Origin: Croceibacterium_A sp035555595
GTDB lineage: Bacteria; Pseudomonadota; Alphaproteobacteria; Sphingomonadales; Sphingomonadaceae
Assembly (NCBI GenBank): GCA_035555595.1
Contig: DATMGK010000094.1
Coordinates: 1 to 64,000 of the forward strand
DNA length: 64,000 bases
Direction of reading: 5' to 3'
The notes under the pieces were generated by a model. The model had not been told where the DNA came from and ran no database searches. It saw nothing but the letters and a program-made list of their open reading frames with translations. Both the position numbers and the translations under genes were made by a program. This document shows positions 42,116 to 49,377 of this stretch, in pieces (within the stretch, counting starts at the first letter, position 1; every line of letters begins with the position of its first letter).

Positions 42116-43269
42116 CCGGTTGATCCTCCCAGCGTCTCGGCGAACCAGTCCGCGATGTAGTCACGCCCATAGCTCATGTTGTCGGCGCCGACGTGCTCGA
42201 CCCCGCCTTCGCGATCGGTGAAAATCCTGAGTTCCCGCCGTGGCGAGTTGACCAACTGGCCATAGGTGCGATCGGCATATCCGACGGCGATCTGCCGGTC
42301 CCTTGCCCCATGCGTTACGAGGAAAGGCACGCGAATGCGTGAGAGGTGCCCCTCCAGCGTCATCGAAGCTGACTTTGCGAGAAAATCGTCCATGTCGCTC
42401 GCACCGAAGGCCCAAAAGACATGGGACCAGTAGTGCGGCACGGGGTTCTCTCCTTCACGGCGGATGCGGGCTTGCTGCACCTCGGCCCAGTCGTGATTGG
42501 CCCCCCAGACCGCTCCGCTCGCAAAACGTGGTTCGTAGGCGACGGCGCGAGGGGCGAAATGCCCCCCCAGTGAAATGCCGGTCATTCCGATCCGCGCGCG
42601 ATCCACGTCCGGCTGTTGCTCCAGCCAATCGACCGCGCGACTGGCCCAGTTCTCGGAATGCGGATCGACCGGCAGGCTCTGAAGCCGCAGCGCTTCCCCG
42701 CTGCCGGGCTGATCGACGCAGAGGGTGGAGATGCCGCGCCGGGCAAGCGCCTCTGGTAGCCGCGACCAGTAGAGCAACTCCTTCGAGCTATCGAGGCCAT
42801 TGCAATAGACGACCGCCGGTTTCTGGTTCCCACCCGGCGCTCGGGTCCAGAGCGCAGGCATTGTTCCCTGTGCCAGAGGAATCTCGACCCGCTCGCGGTT
42901 AATCCTGCCCAGTTTGGTCGAGCGATCGAACAGGGTGCGGGCGCGCAGGTAGGTTGCCTCTCGTCCGGCCGAACCCTGTCGCTGCATGCGCTCTGCCACC
43001 AGAAGATAGAGCGAAGCCCGTTCAAGCTTGTCGGAGGCGGAGAACCCACGGCCGCCAGCCTCGTCCTCCTCCGCCAGTTCTATCAGGGTGTCGGCCTTGG
43101 CGACCCATCGCGCCATGAATTCCGGCGTGCCCGTGTCGGCCCCGCTGGCCGCCGCATCCAGAAGCGGTTGGCACATGTCGACGATCTCGCCGATCCTGCC
43201 GCCGCTCTCCAGCGCCATAGCGACCGAGAGGTTCCAGATGTAGTTCGGGAAGTATTCAAACAGGGCCAT
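42112..43269 (-). CDS. Alpha/beta hydrolase, possible C-C bond hydrolase
   Basis: 385 residues. A helical N-terminal region of about 120 residues precedes an alpha/beta-hydrolase fold with nucleophile GISLGGH (S233), acid in VTHGARDRQI and histidine in GGVEHVG. This build recalls 2,6-dihydroxypseudooxynicotine hydrolase and FrsA-like proteins, which split carbon-carbon bonds of ring-cleavage-type ketones. Placed directly after the extradiol dioxygenase gene (6 bp), it is the likely hydrolase of the meta-cleavage product. Confidence 0.7.
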   Translation of the reverse strand: MALFEYFPNYIWNLSVAMALESGGRIGEIVDMCQPLLDAAASGADTGTPEFMARWVAKADTLIELAEEDEAGGRGFSASDKLERASLYLLVAERMQRQGSAGREATYLRARTLFDRSTKLGRINRERVEIPLAQGTMPALWTRAPGGNQKPAVVYCNGLDSSKELLYWSRLPEALARRGISTLCVDQPGSGEALRLQSLPVDPHSENWASRAVDWLEQQPDVDRARIGMTGISLGGHFAPRAVAYEPRFASGAVWGANHDWAEVQQARIRREGENPVPHYWSHVFWAFGASDMDDFLAKSASMTLEGHLSRIRVPFLVTHGARDRQIAVGYADRTYGQLVNSPRRELRIFTDREGGVEHVGADNMSYGRDYIADWFAETLGGSTG

Positions 43270-43275
43270 GAGGGT

Positions 43276-44178
43276 TTATACGTCCGCGGGTTGGAACAGG
43301 CAGGGATCCGGGGCCGGATGCGGCATGGCTTGCGGCCCGCCCACGCCGATGCCCCACTGGTCCATAACCCTCGGGCCCGGTGGGTGGACGACGGGTTGGT
43401 GAGTTTCGAAATCCACCTCTTCGAGTTCTGCCGTATATTCGACTGCGAAGCCGTTCGGGGTGGTGAAGTAGCTGAAAGCATTATTCCCGGCCTTGTGCCG
43501 CCCCGGACCCCAGCGCAGTTCGGTACCGCGCTGTCTGAGCCGGCTGGCCCCGCACATCATGTCGTCCACGCCCAGCATGTCATAGGCTACATGGTTTAGG
43601 CAGGGCGGGCCGGGGAGGATCGCCAGCCGGTGGTGGGCGGAGTTGCAGCGCAGGAAGCACATGAAGTCGCCAAGCCAATCCGACACGCGAAAGCCCAAGA
43701 CGTCGCAGAAGAACTTCACCGCCGCCTGATGGTCGGGCGAATGCAGCACGATGTGGCTGATCTTGACCGGCAGGCCTTCCCAGCGTTTCATCGTCCGCTT
43801 CTCAAGCGGCTCCACCGCGGCCGACACCTCGAACGGGAGGCCATCGGGAGAGAAGAAGCGGAAGCCATAGCCACCGCCCGGCGCCTGCAGTTCCTGCGGA
43901 GAATGTATTATGCGGCAGCCCGCCGCTGAAACGTTTGAATGAAGTGCATCGACATCGCCCCGGCTTTGCGTGGCAAGCGCAATCACTTCGACATGGTTCG
44001 TGTCCGATTTGTGCAGGCGGACGACATGATGCTCGTCAGCGCCTTGTGCCTTGAACCAGCCTAGGCCATCTTCGGCCGCGACTTCGATCAGGCCCCAGTC
44101 CTCGGCATAGAAGCGCCGTTCGGCATCGAAGTCCTCGACCCCATAGCCGACGTAGCGAATTTCGGTGATGCGGCTCAT
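43276..44178 (-). CDS. Type I extradiol ring-cleavage dioxygenase (VOC family, BphC-like)
   Basis: 300 residues, two VOC domains. The Fe(II) ligands are visible in domain 2: H142 (KISHIVLHSPD), H196 (CLNHVAYDM) and E247 (GFAVEYTAEL). HHRLAI at 182-187 matches the catalytic second-sphere histidine of BphC (HHTLAF). The enzyme opens a catechol ring next to the hydroxyls with O2. It lies between the FAD monooxygenase gene (11 bp upstream) and the hydrolase gene, an arrangement typical of hydroxylation followed by meta-cleavage. Substrate unknown. Confidence 0.85.
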   Translation of the reverse strand: MSRITEIRYVGYGVEDFDAERRFYAEDWGLIEVAAEDGLGWFKAQGADEHHVVRLHKSDTNHVEVIALATQSRGDVDALHSNVSAAGCRIIHSPQELQAPGGGYGFRFFSPDGLPFEVSAAVEPLEKRTMKRWEGLPVKISHIVLHSPDHQAAVKFFCDVLGFRVSDWLGDFMCFLRCNSAHHRLAILPGPPCLNHVAYDMLGVDDMMCGASRLRQRGTELRWGPGRHKAGNNAFSYFTTPNGFAVEYTAELEEVDFETHQPVVHPPGPRVMDQWGIGVGGPQAMPHPAPDPCLFQPADV

Positions 44179-44189
44179 CGGTCGGCTCC

Positions 44190-45296
44190 TCAGATCGGCT
44201 GGGCGGTGACTTCGAACATCGCCGCGGTCGCTTTGGCATTATCGATCAAAGGACCCTGGCCCAGCTGCCCTCGACAGATCGCCAGCGATTGCTCGATGAT
44301 ATAGCGGCAACGTTCGAAGCGCCGTTCGCGATAGGCGGTGAAGGCGTCAGCCGGGGTGTCGTGGCGACCGATCTCCTCGGCCAGTACGATGGCATCCTCG
44401 ATTGCCATACCGGCTCCCTGCCCAAGATGCGGCGTGCTCGCATGTACGGCATCGCCGAGCAGCACTGTCCTGCCCTTGTGCCAGGCCCCTTCGACCAGAA
44501 GCGTTTCCAGCGGTCGGTAGACTACCTCCGCATCGTCAACGATCTGTTCGGCTAGACTGGCCAGAGGTGAGGGTACTTTTGATCGCATCACTCGAGCCAG
44601 ACCCTCCTGGCGATAGCGCGGATTTCCCGGCTCTGGCGTAGTCAGGTAGAGGTACATCAGGCTGTCGCTGATCGGTACGAGCCCGGCGCCGATCGGACCG
44701 TTATAGACATGGAGCGAATCCAGATCGGCCGGCCTTGGCAGGTTGAAGCGCCACACCGCCTGACCAGTGAAGTGCGGTTCAGGTGCTTCAGGGAAAAGTT
44801 CGCGCCGTGTTTGCGAATGGATGCCATCGGCTCCAACGACGATGTCGAAGGCCCCGCGCGTTCCGTCGGAGAAGCGAACATCCACCTCATGGCCCCGGTC
44901 GGCGATTTCCTGCGCGGTGATGCCCAGCAGTACCTTTGCCCCGGCCTGTCTGGTCCGGTCGGCAAGCACGCGCTGTAAAGCGCGCCTGCCTATGCCGACA
45001 TTGGCCGGACATGCTGCCACCAGTCGATGAGAGGGGACTTTGGCTACCAGAGTCCCGTCGGGCGCATGCACCTCCACGAAATCGAACCCGACTGCCGCTG
45101 AAAGATAATCGTTGAGCAGGCCGAGTTGGTCCATCGCCCGCAGCACGTTGCCCTGCTGAATGATGCCGACACCATAGACGGTCCACTCGGGATCGCGCTC
45201 GATCACGGTCACCTGATGGCCGCGGGCGCGCAGGGCTATAGCTGAAGTAAGCCCGCCGATCCCTCCGCCGATTATCAGAATGTCCAGGTCGCGCAT
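44190..45296 (-). CDS. FAD-dependent aromatic monooxygenase (PHBH/UbiH-like)
   Basis: 368 residues. The FAD site GGGIGG (10-15) starts the Rossmann fold, DIVVGADGIHSQTRR is the class A NAD(P)H/FAD contact motif, and GDAVHASTPHLGQGAGMAIEDA is the second FAD motif. Class A flavoprotein hydroxylases add a hydroxyl group to a phenolic or pyridine ring, here presumably making the catechol-type substrate of the next enzyme. First gene of the operon, divergent from the LysR gene at 45382. Confidence 0.85.
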   Translation of the reverse strand: MRDLDILIIGGGIGGLTSAIALRARGHQVTVIERDPEWTVYGVGIIQQGNVLRAMDQLGLLNDYLSAAVGFDFVEVHAPDGTLVAKVPSHRLVAACPANVGIGRRALQRVLADRTRQAGAKVLLGITAQEIADRGHEVDVRFSDGTRGAFDIVVGADGIHSQTRRELFPEAPEPHFTGQAVWRFNLPRPADLDSLHVYNGPIGAGLVPISDSLMYLYLTTPEPGNPRYRQEGLARVMRSKVPSPLASLAEQIVDDAEVVYRPLETLLVEGAWHKGRTVLLGDAVHASTPHLGQGAGMAIEDAIVLAEEIGRHDTPADAFTAYRERRFERCRYIIEQSLAICRGQLGQGPLIDNAKATAAMFEVTAQPI

Positions 45297-45339
45297 CGAT
45301 CCTCCGCCAGAGAAAATTGCATTCAGGGATCAATCGGTC

Positions 45340-45360
45340 CAACTCATAGAATGAGTTGGT
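45340..45360. promoter_or_regulatory. Palindromic operator between ring-cleavage operon and lysR
   Basis: CCAACTCA-TAGAA-TGAGTTGG, a perfect 8-bp inverted repeat around 5 bp, in the 85-bp gap between two divergent starts. This is a probable binding site for the LysR protein at 45382, 21 bp before its start. It does not match the 11.8-24 kb operator. Confidence 0.6.
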
Positions 45361-45381
45361 TATCATCACTGGAATTGATGG

Positions 45382-46278
45382 ATGCGCCTCGGCAAATTTG
45401 ACCTGAACCTGCTCGTCGCGCTCGATGTTCTGATCCAGGAACGCAACGTCACGCGATCGGCACGGCGCCTTAATGTTACGCAATCGGCGATGAGCGCTTC
45501 ATTGAAGAGACTGCGTGAGGCCCTCGGCGATCCGATCCTTGTACAGCATGGAAAGGCCATGATGCCGACGCCTTATGCGCTGTCATTGGCGAAGGAGGTT
45601 TCGGATACGCTGGCGTCGCTGCGACGGTTGATCAAACCGAGCGAGAGCTTCGATCCCGCGATAGCGACGCGGGTCTTCCGCATTGCAGCCTCTGACTATA
45701 TCGCCACCGTTCTGCTGGCGCCGTTACTCGCGCTGCTGGAGCGCGAGGCGCCCGGCATCAGACTGGAGATATCCCTCCCGACCGACGATACCGCCGGACA
45801 ATTGGCAAAGGGCGATTTCGACCTGGTGCTCACGCCCGAAGATTTCATCGAACTAGACCACCCCGCCGACCTGCTGTTCGAGGAAGCGCATGTCGTGGTC
45901 GGCTGTCAGCACAATCCACTCCTTGCCGGTCCGCTTACCGTGGAGGGCTTCGCCTCCGCCGGGCATGTCGCTGTCAGGATCGACGGGCGCAACACCTACA
46001 TCGACAATGAGCTCAACCGTCTCGGCCTCAGCAGGCGTGTGGAGGTGCATGCGCCCTCCTTCACTCAGGCGCCATGGCTGCTGCCGGGCACGCGGCGGAT
46101 CGCCCTCATGCATGCACGCCTGGCCCAAATCATGGCGCCCGTGCTGGGCCTGCGCATTGTAAGCCTGCCCTTCGAGGTGCCGATGATGAGGGAGATGATG
46201 CAATTCCATTCCGGCCGCCGCGCTGATGACGGCTTGATCTGGCTGCGGAGCAAATTGCGGAATTTGGCCAGCGCGTGA
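45382..46278 (+). CDS. LysR-family regulator of the ring-cleavage operon (NodD/LinR-like)
   Basis: 298 residues. The N-terminal HTH (FDLNLLVALDVLIQERNVTR ... SQSAMSASLKRLREALGDPI) is of the NodD/PcpR/LinR type, followed by a complete effector domain ending in WLRSKLRNLASA. Divergent from the FAD monooxygenase, with a perfect palindrome between them. It probably activates the operon when an aromatic effector is present. Confidence 0.85.
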   Translation: MRLGKFDLNLLVALDVLIQERNVTRSARRLNVTQSAMSASLKRLREALGDPILVQHGKAMMPTPYALSLAKEVSDTLASLRRLIKPSESFDPAIATRVFRIAASDYIATVLLAPLLALLEREAPGIRLEISLPTDDTAGQLAKGDFDLVLTPEDFIELDHPADLLFEEAHVVVGCQHNPLLAGPLTVEGFASAGHVAVRIDGRNTYIDNELNRLGLSRRVEVHAPSFTQAPWLLPGTRRIALMHARLAQIMAPVLGLRIVSLPFEVPMMREMMQFHSGRRADDGLIWLRSKLRNLASA

Positions 46279-46418
46279 TTTAGATCCCTCATCGATTTGC
46301 AGGCTTCTTCCGCCTTCTGCCTTTCGACCGCTTGGCAAAGAAAATCTCTCGTTTCATAATCCTCCGCAAAACAAAAATAGGAGGGACTCATCGTCCCCGG
46401 AGAGGGAGAGATTCGGCC

Positions 46419-49133
46419 ATGCGTAAACGCGTTCGCCTGTTTATTTACACTAGCCTCGTTCCTGCTTCCCTGCTGCTCGCCATGGGAGCCGGCGCCGCCG
46501 CGCAGGATCACGCGGATCACGCCAGCATGGCGATGGATCTTGATGCTCCGGCCGCGATGATGCGGACCGTGAAGTGGTCGGATGCCTCGGCATGGCCATC
46601 TGGCAAGGTGCCCGCGGCTGGCGAGGAAGTGACTATTCCGCGCGGGACCGTGATGGTGCTCGACGTCAGCCCCCCGGCGCTGCGCAGCATTACCGTGCAG
46701 GGCAAACTGACTTTCGCCGATGAGCGCGATCTGGAACTCGCTACGGACTGGATCTACGTCTCCGGCGGCGAGGTGCAGATCGGCACCGAGGCCAGCCCGT
46801 TCCAGCACAACGCCACGATCACGCTGACTGATACCGTGCCGGGTGAGGACATCAACACCATGGGCGACCGCGGCATCATGCTGTTGCGCGGCACGCTCAA
46901 CATGCACGGCAACCGCGATCATGCCTGGAGCAAGCTGGCCAAGACAGCCGAGAAGGGCGCCAGCAGCATCGAGGTGCTCGATGCGTCCCAATGGCGCGCG
47001 GGCGACGAGATCGTGCTCGCATCGACCGACTTCAATCCGCGTCAGGCCGAACGCCGGACGATCACCCGTGTGAGCGGCAACACGATCAGCTTCGCCGAGC
47101 CGCTGGAATACATGCACTATGGCGAGATCACCTTCGGCGTCGACGAGCGCGGCGAAGTCGGCCTGCTGACCCGTAACATCAAGATTCAGGCGTCCGAGGA
47201 TGCAGCGGAAAGCTACCTCGGCGGCCATATCATGGCGATGGCCGGGTCGAAGGTTTATGTCGACGGGGTGGAACTCCACCGCATGGGCCAGCATCTCACC
47301 CTCGCGCGGTACCCGGTGCATTTCCACCTGCTTGGCGAAGGCACCGGCATGTACGTCAAGAACGCGGCGATTCACGACACCTACAACCGCTGCGTGACGG
47401 TGCACGGCACCAACAACCTGCGTGTGGAGAACAACGTAACCTACAACACCGTGGGCCACTGCTTCTTCATGGAAGACGGGATCGAGCACGGCAACGAGTT
47501 CATCAGAAACGTGGCCATCCAGACCAAGTGTCATCCGACACTGGACTGCGTGCCCACCAATCTCGCCGCCAACGGAGAGATAGACGCGAAGTATGCGGAT
47601 CGCGCGGCTTTCAGGGAAGCGAGCTTCCACGGCGGAAACACCCTGCTGCCCTCCGACAACACGGTGGCGTCTTTCTGGATCACCAACCCGGACAACAGCT
47701 ATATAGACAACGTTGCGGCCGGTTCCGATCAGGTCGGCTTCTGGCTGTCGATCCCGGAACACCCCAATGGCGCCTTCCTGGGTACGGAGGTCAGCCTCAA
47801 CACCTGGCCGCGCCGTACGCCGCTGCGCGTATTCAGGGGTAACGTGGCCCATTCCAACTTCGACGGGTTTCTGATCGACCGGCACATCGACCAGGACAAC
47901 ACGTTCGGGCTGGCCTCCATTCCGCTGCTGCCTTTGAAAGATCCCACCGATCTGGAGAGCGAAGTGCTGGAGACGCACTTCGAGAACCTGACCGCCTACA
48001 AGAACCGCAATGGCGGTCTCTGGGGGCGGGGTGACCTTTACGTGTACAGCAACATGAAACTGGCGGACAACGCCATCGGCATGACACAGGCCGCCGGCGA
48101 TATCGGCAGCCTGCCGTTCAGTTCACGGCTGGTCGATGCGCTGGTCGTGGGTGAGACCGACAATATCGGCAATCCCACGACGCCGGAGGAAGTGGCCTAT
48201 GGCCGCAGCCTGCCCAAGCCCTCCATCCCGAACTTCCCGATCCGCGGCTACGAATATTACGATTATCGCGATGATGTGGTGAACACGACATTCGTGAATT
48301 TCCAGGACAACGATCGGAGGAAAACAGGCGCGCTGTCCTTCCTGCTATTCACAAGTGCGGGGCTCAGTACCGGAAGCACCATTAGCGGTGCAGAGTTCGT
48401 CAACGCCAAGCCGGTCTATTTTCCGAAGTTCGATTCCCGGTTCGATAACGACAACCGCGGCGGCAACGCATATCGGACCCTGTCCTTCCGCGACCTGGAC
48501 GGTTCGGTGACCGGTATCCCCGATTCCCAGGTCCTGCTCCACGACGGCGAAAATGACAGTGTCGCCACCGACGACAGCTGCGAGATTCATCCCAGTTGGA
48601 ACGCTTCCGTGTGCACGGGCGATATCGGGCGCCTGAATCTCTCCGACAGCAGGGGCGAACTTCCAGCCGCAGTTGATCTGGAATCCCGCACCGCCCGATT
48701 TGCTCTGCTTGCCTCGCTCGGCCCCAATGCGCCGGACACGCCCCTCGTCCAGTCCCAGCGTGCAGCCCTGTTCTCTCGTCGTCCTCCGCAGGCGCCCATC
48801 GCGCTTGTTCGCAACGGCAAGGAATTCAAGATCTCCGGCGATCAGAGCACCGTGCGTGCCGGAACCGAGATTCAGGTCAAAACCGAAAGGCCGAAAGTCA
48901 CTCTCAGCCTGGCCGAAATGGATCAGGGCTCTTGGGTCATCTTTGAATTGCCAGGTTTTGCCAGTGCAGCCTCCGGGACGGAACAGGCCAGCATGGACGC
49001 CTTGCGCCAGGCGAAAGACACTTCCTATTTCAGGGACGGGAATACGCTCTGGGTCAAGCTGGTTGCCGGGGCTCCGATCATGTCGGTCATTCGCCCAACG
49101 GATCTGCAAGCCAGTATAGAAGTCAGCCGGTAA
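46419..49133 (+). CDS. Secreted G8-domain beta-helix protein, copy 1
   Basis: 904 residues from ATG 46419, with signal peptide (LLLAMGAGAAAQD). A G8 domain at about 50-165 (WSDASAWPSGKVPAAGEEVT, then LRSITVQGKLTF) is followed by a right-handed beta-helix region (NLRVENNVTYNTVGHCFFME, NFDGFLIDRHIDQDNTFG). This order is the one seen in animal CEMIP/TMEM2, hyaluronan-handling proteins, and in poorly known bacterial relatives. A surface or periplasmic polysaccharide-binding or lyase function is possible but unproven. Faces its paralogue at 49378. Confidence 0.72.
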   Translation: MRKRVRLFIYTSLVPASLLLAMGAGAAAQDHADHASMAMDLDAPAAMMRTVKWSDASAWPSGKVPAAGEEVTIPRGTVMVLDVSPPALRSITVQGKLTFADERDLELATDWIYVSGGEVQIGTEASPFQHNATITLTDTVPGEDINTMGDRGIMLLRGTLNMHGNRDHAWSKLAKTAEKGASSIEVLDASQWRAGDEIVLASTDFNPRQAERRTITRVSGNTISFAEPLEYMHYGEITFGVDERGEVGLLTRNIKIQASEDAAESYLGGHIMAMAGSKVYVDGVELHRMGQHLTLARYPVHFHLLGEGTGMYVKNAAIHDTYNRCVTVHGTNNLRVENNVTYNTVGHCFFMEDGIEHGNEFIRNVAIQTKCHPTLDCVPTNLAANGEIDAKYADRAAFREASFHGGNTLLPSDNTVASFWITNPDNSYIDNVAAGSDQVGFWLSIPEHPNGAFLGTEVSLNTWPRRTPLRVFRGNVAHSNFDGFLIDRHIDQDNTFGLASIPLLPLKDPTDLESEVLETHFENLTAYKNRNGGLWGRGDLYVYSNMKLADNAIGMTQAAGDIGSLPFSSRLVDALVVGETDNIGNPTTPEEVAYGRSLPKPSIPNFPIRGYEYYDYRDDVVNTTFVNFQDNDRRKTGALSFLLFTSAGLSTGSTISGAEFVNAKPVYFPKFDSRFDNDNRGGNAYRTLSFRDLDGSVTGIPDSQVLLHDGENDSVATDDSCEIHPSWNASVCTGDIGRLNLSDSRGELPAAVDLESRTARFALLASLGPNAPDTPLVQSQRAALFSRRPPQAPIALVRNGKEFKISGDQSTVRAGTEIQVKTERPKVTLSLAEMDQGSWVIFELPGFASAASGTEQASMDALRQAKDTSYFRDGNTLWVKLVAGAPIMSVIRPTDLQASIEVSR

Positions 49134-49174
49134 GATCGCGGCGGCTGACACCCCTACAGGTTCCCACGCTCGCT

Positions 49175-49250
49175 AGCATTTCCTCGACATCACGCAGGCT
49201 GGTAGAGAAGTGGAAGTATGACCACACCGCCTCGGATCGTGTCTGGACTG
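49175..49250 (-). repeat. IS6 transposase scar between the G8 genes
   Basis: About 75 bp (AGCATTTCCTCGACATCACG, then CAGGCTGGTAGAGAAG ... GGATCGTGTCTGG) match the N-terminal transposase coding of the mini-element at about 3740-3820 on the minus strand, with small deletions. No terminal repeat is clearly kept. It lies between convergent paralogues. Confidence 0.6.
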
Positions 49251-49328
49251 ACGCCACCGGGCACGGAGGCGGATTGGTTGATCCACCTCCGTGCCCGTGA
49301 ACCGGAATATTACGCGAAAGACCGAATA

Positions 49329-49356
49329 AAAGCCCCGGGCTTGCGCCCAGGGCTTT
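49329..49356 (-). terminator. Rho-independent terminator of G8 copy 2
   Basis: AAAGCCC-C-GGGC, loop TTGC, GCCC-A-GGGCTTT: an 11-bp stem with one mismatch, 21 bp after the stop of the minus-strand gene. On the minus strand it ends GGGCTTTTATT, a good terminator. Confidence 0.75.
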
Positions 49357-49377
49357 GTTCAGTTCGAGAAACAGGAC

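Noticed and set aside
46065..47978. Long open frame antisense to the LysR and G8 genes
   Set aside because: An antisense shadow in GC-rich DNA; it has no domain, and the sense strand encodes clear families.
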